A stretch of DNA of 64,000 bases from Apium graveolens (Eukaryota > Streptophyta > Magnoliopsida > Apiales > Apiaceae), in contig NC_133647.1 of assembly GCF_009905375.1 (NCBI RefSeq), positions 131,766,088-131,830,087 of the forward strand. The letters run 5' to 3'. A program made the translations under genes and the position numbers. Positions 38,278 to 51,400 of the stretch are shown here, piece after piece. Below the pieces are notes generated by a model that did no database searches, was not told where the DNA came from, and saw only the letters and a list, made by a program, of their open reading frames with translations. How positions within the stretch are numbered: the first letter of the stretch is position 1; each line of letters starts with the position of its first letter.

Positions 38278-38893
38278 GATGGCTAGGATGTCTTAGAGGA
38301 AACACAGCAAATTCCTATTTCAACTACATCAACTTCTACGATAATTTACTTAATCTGCTTCTTTTAATCCTGTTTTGTGATACGCAATAACCTATTTACT
38401 ATTCCACGGCCATCTGGACCATCAAACTACCTTAATGACATTTCACAACTCTAAGACTAAGGAAAGAAGATCAAGTTGGTAACCAGGCAATCCTTTTGTT
38501 AAACATCTACCTTTTTTAACTACGGTGTGTACTATTATTATATTCAGTACTCTTTATCTTTTCAGCTATTAGCTATTCATGTACAGCTGTTGTACGAATG
38601 ATTTGTGTAAATAATTTTTATAACTATAATTGTAACTTAACATTCTAATAACTTATAAAATATGAAAACACATTAAGAGACACCAACCGGATTATGTAAA
38701 GAAAACAAATATTACTTAAACCCGATTATAATTAACCAAATATCATAGTTATACATAGACTTTACAATACATTCAACATGCAACCATCAAAAGAGTTAAC
38801 AAATGAAAGTTAGACATAATAGAGTCATTATTTAGTTAACATGAATATCATAAGCACAATACTTCATACATAAGTACAAGCATAACAGATTCC
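38278..38893. other. Spacer between RPA-like gene 2 and B3 pseudogene
   Basis: AT-rich. It may include the last RPA exon (about 38380-38480) and the B3 3' UTR. I looked for a Helitron 3' end (hairpin plus CTRR) and could not place one with confidence. Confidence 0.4.
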
Positions 38894-38937
38894 TCATGCA
38901 GCCGCAACATTGTTCTTCACAGTACGAACAGCAAAAT

Positions 38938-41900
38938 TGTTACGACCGGCATTTTATGTAATATTATTTGTGAATAATATTAAGTTAAATAAAAATATAT
39001 TCAATGCTTGTACGTTTGTGTGAGTGAAAATTTCTGCATTATAAATTTGCTTTGGGTAGTATATGATTTTTCAAAGCAAGAATTTATTTAATTTCTTTAT
39101 TTTTGATTTATAAGGAATATTCTAAGCTTTGGAAAAATCTTCTTTTAAAAGACATTTTGTTCACAAAATTTTGAAAATGATTTTATAAAGTCTCTAAAAA
39201 TCCAAGTTATTTTATGGTATAAATTTTATAATTTTTGAACTTGTATTTTATTATATAAAAATAAATCTTTGGAAATTAGTTGCTTAATAATTATCAAATT
39301 ACATGATTACCCTTGCATGCAAACTCTCTTCCTTTCAACCAAGGGGCAAGGAGGGCAATTCCAACCCCACTCACTTTCATTTTTCTAGCCACATTACTAT
39401 TTTGTCCTTGCATGCAAATCTACCTAACTAAGATTGGAAGGTTACTATTGTAATTTCTCTCATCCACTCACTTATGGGCAAATAAAAACCAAGTAAACAT
39501 GACAAACACACCACTTTCACTCCACCATTTCCACACTTCTCCTCCCTCCTCCCTCTCCTCTCGGGTTTTTAGCCGAAAACCTACCCCCTCCCCTTTTCTT
39601 CATTCCACATTCAAGTTTCCACCTTCCATACAAGTAAATATTACTTCCTATATCATGATCATTCATATTTCAAAGAGTTTTGAGTAGAAAGTTTAAGTTT
39701 AAGGGTTGCATGTAAAGGTTTTAGTGAAACTCAAAATACAATCTTGATTCTTATGGATTTAAGGTTGTTTTCGAGAGGACTACAATAAATGGATAAGTGC
39801 CAAGTCTTGAGAAGGAAACTCTTGATGATTTAATGGCCATTTCCATCCATTTCATTCGGCCATGACCATATGGGAGCCGAATGAATGGTCCTTGAAATCA
39901 TTCTTGTTGTTTTGTTCAATTTTTGCATGTTTATGTGATAATGACTTGAATTTTGTGGTGAAAATTTGATAAAACTCCTTGCATGCTAAGTGATCATCTA
40001 GGTATACCTTATGCTAGGCTTGCATGTCAATTTTAAGATGGAATATATGTAGAAAATATGTTGTTTTGGTTTGAAAAACCCGAAGGCATGCATGCATGTG
40101 GAATTCTCTTAGTTTGTTGTAAGATTTTGATCATTTGGAAAAGATTTTGTTAGTGAGCCTTAATTTCAGTAGGAATAATGTGATAATATTGATTTATGCT
40201 TCTTGTTGCATGGTAATAATTTGTGGTTATCTTTTATAAAAATATATATCTTGTTGTTCCAAAAGCATGAAGATTTGCGATTTGTTAAGAGTAGTCTCTT
40301 TTGTTTTGCCATAGTTGCACCTTAGGTAAGGATGATCTCACCAAGGTTATTTTGAGAAAAAGGGAGTTAGTTCAGTAGAATACCAAGTATAGGTCTTGGT
40401 TTAAGTATTTAGTTGTTGATAATTGGGTTTGTCAAGTCAAAACCTTGGAAAATGAGAGTTATAGTTTCTGCAGAAAAATCAGTTTAGTACCCTGAGGTTT
40501 AGAGTGAGTTTTGACCATGTCATTGATGTGCACTTTGAGGCCCAAGCCACCAGAAGTTAGTATGGGGAGTATATAATAGGTTTTAGGAGTTGGTTGGAGG
40601 TTTGCATGTCATTTGGTTAGGTGCACAAGTAGAATAACAAAATCTGTCCAGCAGGGGACAGTTTTGTTGCAACTTAGAAATAGGGAGATTTGGCCATGTC
40701 ATGGGTAGGCCCTCATTAGGCCCAATTGGGCCTTAGTTAGAGGGTATGTCAGAGAAGTTTTTCCAACCATAGTTCATAGGATATGAGCTAGAACCATGTG
40801 TCACAAGTTAATTCAAGTCAGGGCATTTTCTGCCCAGAAAAACAGGGGTACCTTGGACTTTTAGCTTAGGCCCAAGAAGGCCCAAGCCAGGCCTTTGAGC
40901 CACATCAAGCTTGTGAGATGCCCTTAGGTCAGGAGAGTCTTGTGTAAAAATTTTGAAGAAAAACTTGTAGTTTAAGAGTGTCTAATGCACTCAAGAAACC
41001 TTAGTTACCATTCTGAAATTTGCACCAGTGAGCACTTTCACTTATCACATAGTTTTAGGACACTTAGAAGTGAGTATTGGGTCGACCACCATAGTTGTAA
41101 GATAGTATAAGGTCAGTAGAACAAAAGGCACAAGTGAGGGTCAATAGGTTTTGGATAATTTAGGAAAGGCACATTGAGTTAGGAAGCCCAAATTCGAAGA
41201 CTTCGTTTAGTTAGCGACCAAGTAACTTAAGTGGTGAGTCGAGATCATCCAAGCCTAGTGTGGCATTATGGTGTATATGATGTTATTTGGTATTAATATA
41301 CGATATGTGATTATGTGGCTACGTGTGTACATTTGAAAATATAAATGGTGGATATGAATTAAGTGTGTATAGGCCTAAGTGCCATCCATGTTTAATTTCG
41401 GGTTGTAAATAGGTTAAGATGGAAAGAATATATTATAATGAGGATTATTATTATTTATGTAGGATCTCGAGACGAGGGAAAACTTGCCATAAAAGTCGAG
41501 TGAAGCTCCAGTTGTTGCTCCTACCAGTCAGACCAGACCAGTCTATCTCAAGGCAAGTGATTCAACTTGACCTTCGCATTTATTGTAAACAGTTCATATA
41601 TATATCGATGCAATTATCCTGAGTCATTTTGATATATTTAAATCAAGAGTATCTTTTGTTTATCTTTGAGTTACATAGAGATGCCATGAACCCTCGAGTA
41701 CGTATTGCAAGTAGTTCAAAAGTCTTTCATGATAGTTTAATGCCATGATAAAATAGAGATGTGTTATAATACCTTATTGATCCTTTTGATTATCATGCTA
41801 TTGATCCCTGAGAAATCTTGATGTTGCACCCTGATGCTTTGATTCAACTCTTGAAATAACCTCGATAGAAACTTTATCTTGATACCTAAAAGCCAATCTT

Positions 41901-42966
41901 TTCTTAAATTCATTCATGATTGTTTGATAACCCTGTCCTTACCCTAAAGCTTGATACCCTGTTATATCTTGAGCTGATGATCACTTCCTTTATATTTTAG
42001 CACCTCTATCCTATTGGAACCAGTGATGCTTATCTTCTTGATGTTCTAATACCTATACCTTGTCTACAACCATTGCTTTAAGCCTAGTTTGGCATTACTC
42101 TTTCATATTATCCAGTAGCCTTGCTTAATTTCCTTGTCAAAATTCTTGTTTATGGAAATCTCTCGATTACCCTAATATAGTAAAGTCTAGTGGATCATGG
42201 CCCTGAGATTTAGTGTCATATTTCCAGTATTTCAAGTTGATCTATAATCCCCTGATAAAAAAAAATGATTTCAGTCAAAAGGGATTTTGTCATAAATCGG
42301 CATCAGTTTTCAAAATGAATAAAAGGTGGATTTTTCAGTCCCAAAGGGGGACAAATGTTTTCTTGAATGGTGGATCTGGACTGAGACGCGAGTCCTTTCC
42401 ACACTTATATTAGGCTTAAAAGTTGCCTAGGGATTCCCAATAATGTTTTAGAACCCAGCGAGGTTCGGGATTACTTCGCGGCTGATCACCGGCTGTAATC
42501 CGTAGCGTCATAAAATGATTTTGATTAAGAATGGTTTTAAAATTTGTTTTGATGCAAGCAAAATGATGCCAACTCACATAAGTTTTATCTCTCGATTATC
42601 ATTGATTATGTCATTCCATTGTCATTCCTAAAGGTATATCTCGATTTATGCTTTGCGTTGTATTGTTAGCACTTATTGAGCTTTTGGCTCACTTCTTGCT
42701 TTACCCTGATATTACAGCTAGCAGCCATGGTTAGATTCAAGCAGACTGCCCGTAAGACCTGTGATGCTGATGCTTATGTTCGAGCTCAGGTAGAATAAGT
42801 AATAATAGTTGTGTGAGGACTCGGTATTTGTAATCAGATGTAATAGTTGGTAGTGTTGGGCTGTTCCAAACCCTAAACTGTAAGATCTTGGATTTTGGTT
42901 GTGTAATACTCATTAAAATGATGTAATAGCTATAATTATTTTGCTATTTAAGTTGGGGGTGTGACA
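38938..42966 (+). mobile_element. 5' LTR of the gypsy element
   Basis: 4029 bp, starts TGTTACGACCGGC and ends GGGGGTGTGACA. It contains the first exon of the leader protein near its 3' end (42727-42789). Differences from the 3' LTR: G41935/A51417, C42272/T51754, G42546/A52028, A42675/G52157. Other small ORFs inside (for example 39499-39687, 41419-41622) recur in the 3' LTR and have no recognisable product. Confidence 0.95.
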
Positions 42967-43460
42967 GGTTTTGGTATCAGAGCTACGGTTTAGAGTCCCT
43001 GGACAGCCCAAATAGGTTATAGGATTTGTGTGTAGGTTATAGATATTACGCGAGAGAGAAGGTAAAGTAAATTATTATTAATACTCCTCTTATTGGTTGT
43101 CAGCAAAGGGCGCATTCCTCGTCATCCTCTGGGTCGGACGACACTATTGCTTTCTCCGTGTATGCTGAGTTGAGGCGCGAGTTCGACATGCTTCAGGGCA
43201 AGTACGACCGACTGATAGACCGACTGAAGAACGTGTATCCGGACAGCCGAAACTACGAAGGGAAGCCCAAGGAGCAGATGATTGCGAGACTTGAGACCTT
43301 GGTTGGGTACGTCAACACTAAGCTTGAGGAGATGCCAGCGCACCGGGACCGTACCAGCCAGTATGTCATTCAGATGGTGGCGGATGAGCTCCAGAGCATT
43401 GAGAAGACGCTTCGAGAGGAAAAGACTACCAAGCCCCGTTCAGATGGAGTGGAGCCTTAG
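42727..43460 (+). CDS. Leader protein with histone H3-tail-like start (two predicted exons)
   Basis: Exon 1 is 42727-42789 inside the LTR and begins MVRFKQTARKT, close to the histone H3 tail (ARTKQTARKS). It ends CAG before GTAGAA. Exon 2 would start at 43104 after TTGGTTGTCAG and runs to TAG at 43458-43460. Both borders fall between codons, and exon 2 is open in exactly that frame from its first base, giving 139 residues. Exon 2 is Ser-rich at first, then charged and probably helical (ELRREFDMLQGKYDRL, QMVADELQSIEKTLREE). The intron would remove the LTR end and primer site, so the protein comes from a spliced, non-genomic RNA. The second gypsy element (60875-62171) has the same design. Splicing is predicted, not shown. 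Confidence 0.6.
42972..42983 (+). promoter_or_regulatory. tRNA-iMet primer-binding site of the gypsy element
   Basis: TGGTATCAGAGC, 5 nt after the LTR end. It would lie inside the predicted leader intron. Confidence 0.93.
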
Positions 43461-43771
43461 TTCTTTCCATTTACCTTTCATGTTGTTGTACTATCAAACT
43501 CTATGGAATCCCCAGTTGTTTCCGTCTTTCCTTTAAATAAGCCTGTTATTTCTAGAATCAGACTATGTCCCAATCCTATGTACTGTGACCTTTAAAATTT
43601 CAATAATTATGTGTTATTGTTCCATCTGCTCTCAACTGTTATTTTATGTTTTTATCATCATATCTGCTTAATTTGGAAACTTGACCCCATATGTAAATGC
43701 GAATGCCATGCGATACCCTCGAATCATTTTATCATTCATATTTGTTATGACACAACTCTTATTTCAGGATC

Positions 43772-46700
43772 ATGCCTCCCAAAAAGAAGAACCCAACAAC
43801 CACCTTCACCACAGACCCAAACATTCTTCAACTACTGGAAACCTTGCAACAGCAAACCAATGCTATAGCTCAACAACAACTAACTCTTCAACAACGAATT
43901 GAAAACCAAGATGACCGTGAGCCACACCAACCACCTGAACCACCAGTACCACCTAGACAAATTGTCACTTTCAAAGCTTTTCAGAATGTGAATCCACCTG
44001 TATTTCATGATACCACTGATCCAGTGATAGCAAACACCTGGATCAAGGAGATGGAAAGGGCTTTTGAGTTGGTACAGTTAGGAGACGATCAGAAGACGCT
44101 GTATGCCACTTACTTCTTGAAGGGAGAAGTCATCTATTGGTGGGAATCAGTAAAAGCTATGGAAGTCACTCAGCAGATTTCTTGGGAGAGATTTAAGAAG
44201 TTATTTCTGGACAAGTATTACCCTAAGTACATGCAGAATCAGATGGAGCTAAAATTTCTTGAGTTAAAACAAGGGAACATGACTGTACTAGAATATGAGA
44301 AGAAGTTCACTGAGTTGTCAAGGTTTGTGACAAAGTATACCAGCACTGAGGAAGAAAAAGCAAAGAAATTTCAGCAAGGATTGGAGCCTTGGATCAGAGA
44401 TAGGGTGGCTATGTTTGAGCTTGAAACTTATGCGGGAGTAGTACAGAAAGCTGCTCTGATTGAGAATAATGGGATGCAGTCAAGGAAAGAGAGGGATAAC
44501 AAGAAGAGGAAGGTTCCATTTTATGGAGAAAAGTCTGAAGCTGGAAGTTCGCAAGATCGGAATGTAAAGAGGATTGGTTTCCAGAAGGGCGGAAATTCTC
44601 AAAGGAAAGGAAATTTGGGCAAAAGGCAAGAATCAAAAGGGAACAATCAGGCAAGCCAAGGGCAAGTTGGAGAAAACAGGTTCCAGAGGCCAGAATGCAA
44701 GCACTGTGGAAGAAGGCACCCCGGAGTATGCAATAAGCTGAGTATGACCTGTTATAGGTGCAATCAGAAGGGACATTTGGCAAATGAGTGCAAGATGCCG
44801 AAGCCAGGAGTTACGTGCTACAAATGTGGGAAGACTGGACACATGGCTAGGGAGTGTAAGGCAACAGGACCAGTCAGAGCTCTGATGAACGTGGCAAGTA
44901 CCAGTGCAAGCGTGCCAGCTGAGGTATTGGCATTACCTCCACCACCCGCACCAACCCCGCAAGCAACAGCAAGGACATTTGATCTAAAGATGAAAGATGC
45001 TGTTCAGAATTCTGAGGTGATAGCAGGTACACTTTTACTCAATAATGTCAAAGCCAAAGTATTGATTGATTCGGGAGCCACAAGATCTTTCATATCAGAA
45101 TCTTTTGTTGATAAGATCCAATGTGATAAAACGGTTATGAGTGAGGTAGTAAATGTGGTAATTGCGAACCAAGAGAAGATTCCTGTGAATCAATTTTGTC
45201 CAAAATGTGAGATTGATATTTCGGGATATAAGTTCTCGGCCGACTTGATACTCTTCAAGCTGGGAGAGTTTGATATAATTTTAGGAATGGATTGGTTAGG
45301 AGAGAATAGCGCTCAGATAAATTGTAAGACCAAGAGAGTGTATTTAAAGACGAAGAGTGGGGAGAAGGTAGTATTTAAGGGACAGAGGCAAGAGCGACTA
45401 TTTCTTACAATTATTCAGGCTAAGAAGTTACTTAGAAAAGGTTGTGAGTCGTTCCTAGCATATGTAGTGGATTCAGAGAGAGGCAGCCCCAGCATGGAAG
45501 ATATTCCTGTAGTTAATGAGTTCCCCGATGTGTTTCCCGACGAACTACCAGGCTTACCACCAGATCGACAAATTGAGTTCGAGATCAACCTTGCTCCAGG
45601 CACGGAACCAGTTTCAAAGGCTCCGTATAGGATGGCACCAGCAGAAATGAAAGAGTTGGCGAGCCAGCTACAAGAATTATTGGATAAGGGAGTGATACGA
45701 CCAAGTACGTCGCCATGGGGAGCACCTGTTCTCTTTGTGAAGAAGAAAGATGGGAGTATGCGTCTATGCATAGATTACCGGGAGTTGAATAAAGTAACGA
45801 TCAAGAACCGCTACCCGCTACCAAGGATAGATGACCTTTTTGATCAGTTAAAGGGAGCAAAATGTTTTTCGAAGATTGACTTGAGATCGGGATACCATCA
45901 ATTAAAGATCAAGGAAGAAGATATTCCCAAGACCGCATTTAGGACCAGATATGGGCACTATGAATTCCTAGTAATGCCGTTTGGATTGACCAACGCACCG
46001 GCCGCATTCATGGATCTGATGAATCGAGTATTTAAGAAGTATTTGGATAAATTTGTCGTGGTATTTATTGATGACATCCTTATTTATTCTAAATCGGAAG
46101 AAGAACATATGCAGCACCTCTGGATAGCATTGGAGATACTCCGACAAGAGAAGTTGTATGCCAAGTTTACCAAATGTGAGTTTTGGTTAAAGGAAGTTCA
46201 ATTTTTGGGGCATGTTATTGGAAATGAGGGAGTTAAAGTGGATCCGGCGAAGATTGAGGCAGTTATGAGTTGGGAGAGGCCAAAGACTCCTACGGAAGTG
46301 CGAAGTTTTCTAGGATTGGCCGGATACTATAGAAGATTCGTCAAGGATTTCTCGAAGATCGCCACACCATTGACCAAGTTAACCAGAAAGAATCAAAAGT
46401 TTGAATGGAGTGCAGAATGTGAAAATAGCTTTCAAGGGTTAAAACAGAAGTTGGTAACAGCTCCGGTGTTGGTACTTCCCGATGATCAAGGGAATTTTGT
46501 AATATTCAGCGACGCTTCACATAAGGGTTTGGGTTGTGTGTTGATGCAACACAGTAAGGTAATAGCATATGCGTCAAGACAGTTGAAGCCGCACGAGTTA
46601 AAGTATCCGACGCATGACTTGGAACTAGCCGCCATAGTGTTCGCACTCAAGATTTGGAGACACTATCTCTATGGAGAAAAGTGTGAAATCTACACGGATC

Positions 46701-48385
46701 ACAAGAGTTTAAAATACATTTTTACTCAGAAAGAGCTCAATATGAGGCAGAGGAGATGGCTGGAATTGATTAAGGACTATGACTGTTCGATAAATTACCA
46801 TCCTGGAAAGGCGAACGTAGTGGCCGATGCGCTGAGTTGGAAGGAAAGATTGAATATAATGATAACATCAAAAGAGTTATCCGAAGAAATCGGAAAATTT
46901 GAATTGGAACTTTGTGCTTATGGGAAAGTCAAAGAAGTTTGTCATGCAATGACCTTTCAGCCAACACTACTGGAAAAGATAAAGAAGTATCAAGAGGAAG
47001 TAATGGAAAAAGAGAAAAATCAGTTATCTGGAGAAGAGATTAATACAAAAAGGGATGAGCAAGGAATACTAAGGTTTTCATCCAGAATATGGATTCCCCA
47101 TGTACCTGAATTAAAGAATGAGATCCTCCATGAAGCCCACCATTCGAAATTTTCAATCCACCCGGGAAGCACCAAGATGTATCAAGACTTAAAGAAGAAC
47201 TTTTGGTGGCCAAATATGAAAAGAGACGTGGCAGAATGGGTTGCGAAGTGCTATACTTGTCAGAAAGTAAAGGCAGAACATCAACGACCAAGCGGATTAA
47301 TTCAGCCCCTGAAGATTCCAGAATGGAAATGGGAAAATATCGCTATGGACTTTATAGTAGGACTACCGCGAACAAAATCCGGACATGACGCAATATGGGT
47401 TATAATTGATCGTCTTACGAAGTCGGCGCATTTCCTTCCAATAAATGAGAAGTCGTCACTGGACAAGTTGGTTCATCTGTATGTGCACGAAATCGTATTA
47501 AGGCATGGGGTACCTGTATCAATAGTTTCAGACAGAGATCCCCGATTTAACTCAAGATTCTGGAAGCAATTTCAGGAATGTCTTGGCACGAAGTTGAATA
47601 TGAGCACGGCGTATCACCCGCAGACTGATGGCCAGAGTGAAAGAACAATTCAAACAATTGAAGACATGTTGCGCAGTTGTGCAATCGATTTTGCTGGAAG
47701 TTGGGACGACCACCTGCCATTAATTGAATTTTCATATAACAACAGCTATCATTCCAGTATCGGCATGCCACCATATGAAGCTTTGTACGGCCGAAAATGT
47801 AGATCACCAACAAGTTGGGATGAAGTAGGAGAAGGAAGAATTCTCGGCTCAGAATTGGTACAACAGTTGCATGACTCAATCAAGTTAATTCAGAAAAGGT
47901 TGCTTGCTGCTCAAGATAGACAGAGGAAGTATGCGGATCCAGCGCGTAAGGATGTTCAATTCCAAATTGGCGAAGCTGTGTTGCTAAAAGTGTCACCTAG
48001 GAAAGGGTTGATAAGATTTGGCAAGAAAGGAAAGTTAGCACCTAGATACGTAGGTCCTTTTGAGATTTTGAGTCAAGTAGGAAAGGTGGCCTACGAGTTG
48101 GCCTTACCACCTCAGTATCAGCATGTGCATAATGTGTTCCATGTGTCGTTGCTTAAGAAGTACAATCCTGACGCTAGCCATGTGATAGAATATGAACCTG
48201 TAGAAATTCAGGCAGACCTGTCATTTGTGGAGCAACCGGTTAAAGTACTCGACTGGCAAGTAAAGAGTCTTAGAAATAAATCAGTAAAGTTAGTGAAAGT
48301 ACTTTGGAGGAACCCTAAGGTCGAAGAGTCGACTTGGGAGTTAGAGTCTGATATGCGTTCCCGGTATCCTCATCTGTTCTCTTAG
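43772..48385 (+). CDS. gag-pol: Gag-Pol polyprotein, uninterrupted, 1537 residues
   Basis: ATG at 43772 begins [12 protein letters not shown]. Gag core spans about residues 65-245 ([24 protein letters not shown]). Three Cys-rich fingers follow: [12 protein letters not shown] (309), [14 protein letters not shown] (327) and [14 protein letters not shown] (349). The protease has IDSGATRSF (Asp 433). Reverse transcriptase runs about 600-790 with FIDD at 765-768. RNase H starts near 912 ([10 protein letters not shown]) with [11 protein letters not shown]. Integrase has an HHCC finger ([10 protein letters not shown] to CYTCQ) and D-D-E residues in [17 protein letters not shown] and [11 protein letters not shown]. 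The last 50 residues ([24 protein letters not shown]) form a chromodomain-like end, thought to steer integration to marked chromatin. No break was found, so it may still be active. Confidence 0.96.
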   Translation: MPPKKKNPTTTFTTDPNILQLLETLQQQTNAIAQQQLTLQQRIENQDDREPHQPPEPPVPPRQIVTFKAFQNVNPPVFHDTTDPVIANTWIKEMERAFELVQLGDDQKTLYATYFLKGEVIYWWESVKAMEVTQQISWERFKKLFLDKYYPKYMQNQMELKFLELKQGNMTVLEYEKKFTELSRFVTKYTSTEEEKAKKFQQGLEPWIRDRVAMFELETYAGVVQKAALIENNGMQSRKERDNKKRKVPFYGEKSEAGSSQDRNVKRIGFQKGGNSQRKGNLGKRQESKGNNQASQGQVGENRFQRPECKHCGRRHPGVCNKLSMTCYRCNQKGHLANECKMPKPGVTCYKCGKTGHMARECKATGPVRALMNVASTSASVPAEVLALPPPPAPTPQATARTFDLKMKDAVQNSEVIAGTLLLNNVKAKVLIDSGATRSFISESFVDKIQCDKTVMSEVVNVVIANQEKIPVNQFCPKCEIDISGYKFSADLILFKLGEFDIILGMDWLGENSAQINCKTKRVYLKTKSGEKVVFKGQRQERLFLTIIQAKKLLRKGCESFLAYVVDSERGSPSMEDIPVVNEFPDVFPDELPGLPPDRQIEFEINLAPGTEPVSKAPYRMAPAEMKELASQLQELLDKGVIRPSTSPWGAPVLFVKKKDGSMRLCIDYRELNKVTIKNRYPLPRIDDLFDQLKGAKCFSKIDLRSGYHQLKIKEEDIPKTAFRTRYGHYEFLVMPFGLTNAPAAFMDLMNRVFKKYLDKFVVVFIDDILIYSKSEEEHMQHLWIALEILRQEKLYAKFTKCEFWLKEVQFLGHVIGNEGVKVDPAKIEAVMSWERPKTPTEVRSFLGLAGYYRRFVKDFSKIATPLTKLTRKNQKFEWSAECENSFQGLKQKLVTAPVLVLPDDQGNFVIFSDASHKGLGCVLMQHSKVIAYASRQLKPHELKYPTHDLELAAIVFALKIWRHYLYGEKCEIYTDHKSLKYIFTQKELNMRQRRWLELIKDYDCSINYHPGKANVVADALSWKERLNIMITSKELSEEIGKFELELCAYGKVKEVCHAMTFQPTLLEKIKKYQEEVMEKEKNQLSGEEINTKRDEQGILRFSSRIWIPHVPELKNEILHEAHHSKFSIHPGSTKMYQDLKKNFWWPNMKRDVAEWVAKCYTCQKVKAEHQRPSGLIQPLKIPEWKWENIAMDFIVGLPRTKSGHDAIWVIIDRLTKSAHFLPINEKSSLDKLVHLYVHEIVLRHGVPVSIVSDRDPRFNSRFWKQFQECLGTKLNMSTAYHPQTDGQSERTIQTIEDMLRSCAIDFAGSWDDHLPLIEFSYNNSYHSSIGMPPYEALYGRKCRSPTSWDEVGEGRILGSELVQQLHDSIKLIQKRLLAAQDRQRKYADPARKDVQFQIGEAVLLKVSPRKGLIRFGKKGKLAPRYVGPFEILSQVGKVAYELALPPQYQHVHNVFHVSLLKKYNPDASHVIEYEPVEIQADLSFVEQPVKVLDWQVKSLRNKSVKLVKVLWRNPKVEESTWELESDMRSRYPHLFS

Positions 48386-48405
48386 ATTCTGGGGACAGAA
48401 TCCCT

Positions 48406-48419
48406 TAAGGGGGAGAGGA
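48406..48419 (+). promoter_or_regulatory. Polypurine tract of the gypsy element
   Basis: AAGGGGGAGAGGA directly before the 3' LTR start. Confidence 0.88.
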
Positions 48420-51400
48420 TGTTACGACCGGCATTTTATGTAATATTATTTGTGAATAATATTAAGTTAAATAAAAATATATTCAATGCTTGTACGTTTG
48501 TGTGAGTGAAAATTTCTGCATTATAAATTTGCTTTGGGTAGTATATGATTTTTCAAAGCAAGAATTTATTTAATTTCTTTATTTTTGATTTATAAGGAAT
48601 ATTCTAAGCTTTGGAAAAATCTTCTTTTAAAAGACATTTTGTTCACAAAATTTTGAAAATGATTTTATAAAGTCTCTAAAAATCCAAGTTATTTTATGGT
48701 ATAAATTTTATAATTTTTGAACTTGTATTTTATTATATAAAAATAAATCTTTGGAAATTAGTTGCTTAATAATTATCAAATTACATGATTACCCTTGCAT
48801 GCAAACTCTCTTCCTTTCAACCAAGGGGCAAGGAGGGCAATTCCAACCCCACTCACTTTCATTTTTCTAGCCACATTACTATTTTGTCCTTGCATGCAAA
48901 TCTACCTAACTAAGATTGGAAGGTTACTATTGTAATTTCTCTCATCCACTCACTTATGGGCAAATAAAAACCAAGTAAACATGACAAACACACCACTTTC
49001 ACTCCACCATTTCCACACTTCTCCTCCCTCCTCCCTCTCCTCTCGGGTTTTTAGCCGAAAACCTACCCCCTCCCCTTTTCTTCATTCCACATTCAAGTTT
49101 CCACCTTCCATACAAGTAAATATTACTTCCTATATCATGATCATTCATATTTCAAAGAGTTTTGAGTAGAAAGTTTAAGTTTAAGGGTTGCATGTAAAGG
49201 TTTTAGTGAAACTCAAAATACAATCTTGATTCTTATGGATTTAAGGTTGTTTTCGAGAGGACTACAATAAATGGATAAGTGCCAAGTCTTGAGAAGGAAA
49301 CTCTTGATGATTTAATGGCCATTTCCATCCATTTCATTCGGCCATGACCATATGGGAGCCGAATGAATGGTCCTTGAAATCATTCTTGTTGTTTTGTTCA
49401 ATTTTTGCATGTTTATGTGATAATGACTTGAATTTTGTGGTGAAAATTTGATAAAACTCCTTGCATGCTAAGTGATCATCTAGGTATACCTTATGCTAGG
49501 CTTGCATGTCAATTTTAAGATGGAATATATGTAGAAAATATGTTGTTTTGGTTTGAAAAACCCGAAGGCATGCATGCATGTGGAATTCTCTTAGTTTGTT
49601 GTAAGATTTTGATCATTTGGAAAAGATTTTGTTAGTGAGCCTTAATTTCAGTAGGAATAATGTGATAATATTGATTTATGCTTCTTGTTGCATGGTAATA
49701 ATTTGTGGTTATCTTTTATAAAAATATATATCTTGTTGTTCCAAAAGCATGAAGATTTGCGATTTGTTAAGAGTAGTCTCTTTTGTTTTGCCATAGTTGC
49801 ACCTTAGGTAAGGATGATCTCACCAAGGTTATTTTGAGAAAAAGGGAGTTAGTTCAGTAGAATACCAAGTATAGGTCTTGGTTTAAGTATTTAGTTGTTG
49901 ATAATTGGGTTTGTCAAGTCAAAACCTTGGAAAATGAGAGTTATAGTTTCTGCAGAAAAATCAGTTTAGTACCCTGAGGTTTAGAGTGAGTTTTGACCAT
50001 GTCATTGATGTGCACTTTGAGGCCCAAGCCACCAGAAGTTAGTATGGGGAGTATATAATAGGTTTTAGGAGTTGGTTGGAGGTTTGCATGTCATTTGGTT
50101 AGGTGCACAAGTAGAATAACAAAATCTGTCCAGCAGGGGACAGTTTTGTTGCAACTTAGAAATAGGGAGATTTGGCCATGTCATGGGTAGGCCCTCATTA
50201 GGCCCAATTGGGCCTTAGTTAGAGGGTATGTCAGAGAAGTTTTTCCAACCATAGTTCATAGGATATGAGCTAGAACCATGTGTCACAAGTTAATTCAAGT
50301 CAGGGCATTTTCTGCCCAGAAAAACAGGGGTACCTTGGACTTTTAGCTTAGGCCCAAGAAGGCCCAAGCCAGGCCTTTGAGCCACATCAAGCTTGTGAGA
50401 TGCCCTTAGGTCAGGAGAGTCTTGTGTAAAAATTTTGAAGAAAAACTTGTAGTTTAAGAGTGTCTAATGCACTCAAGAAACCTTAGTTACCATTCTGAAA
50501 TTTGCACCAGTGAGCACTTTCACTTATCACATAGTTTTAGGACACTTAGAAGTGAGTATTGGGTCGACCACCATAGTTGTAAGATAGTATAAGGTCAGTA
50601 GAACAAAAGGCACAAGTGAGGGTCAATAGGTTTTGGATAATTTAGGAAAGGCACATTGAGTTAGGAAGCCCAAATTCGAAGACTTCGTTTAGTTAGCGAC
50701 CAAGTAACTTAAGTGGTGAGTCGAGATCATCCAAGCCTAGTGTGGCATTATGGTGTATATGATGTTATTTGGTATTAATATACGATATGTGATTATGTGG
50801 CTACGTGTGTACATTTGAAAATATAAATGGTGGATATGAATTAAGTGTGTATAGGCCTAAGTGCCATCCATGTTTAATTTCGGGTTGTAAATAGGTTAAG
50901 ATGGAAAGAATATATTATAATGAGGATTATTATTATTTATGTAGGATCTCGAGACGAGGGAAAACTTGCCATAAAAGTCGAGTGAAGCTCCAGTTGTTGC
51001 TCCTACCAGTCAGACCAGACCAGTCTATCTCAAGGCAAGTGATTCAACTTGACCTTCGCATTTATTGTAAACAGTTCATATATATATCGATGCAATTATC
51101 CTGAGTCATTTTGATATATTTAAATCAAGAGTATCTTTTGTTTATCTTTGAGTTACATAGAGATGCCATGAACCCTCGAGTACGTATTGCAAGTAGTTCA
51201 AAAGTCTTTCATGATAGTTTAATGCCATGATAAAATAGAGATGTGTTATAATACCTTATTGATCCTTTTGATTATCATGCTATTGATCCCTGAGAAATCT
51301 TGATGTTGCACCCTGATGCTTTGATTCAACTCTTGAAATAACCTCGATAGAAACTTTATCTTGATACCTAAAAGCCAATCTTTTCTTAAATTCATTCATG

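Noticed and set aside
39499..39687. Small ORFs in the gypsy LTRs as genes
   Set aside because: They appear twice only because the LTR is duplicated, and have no recognisable product. Only the exon at 42727 has supporting structure.
42727..42798. A histone H3 gene or pseudogene
   Set aside because: Only the first 11 residues resemble H3. There is no histone fold, and the exon lies in an LTR, present at the same place in both LTRs.
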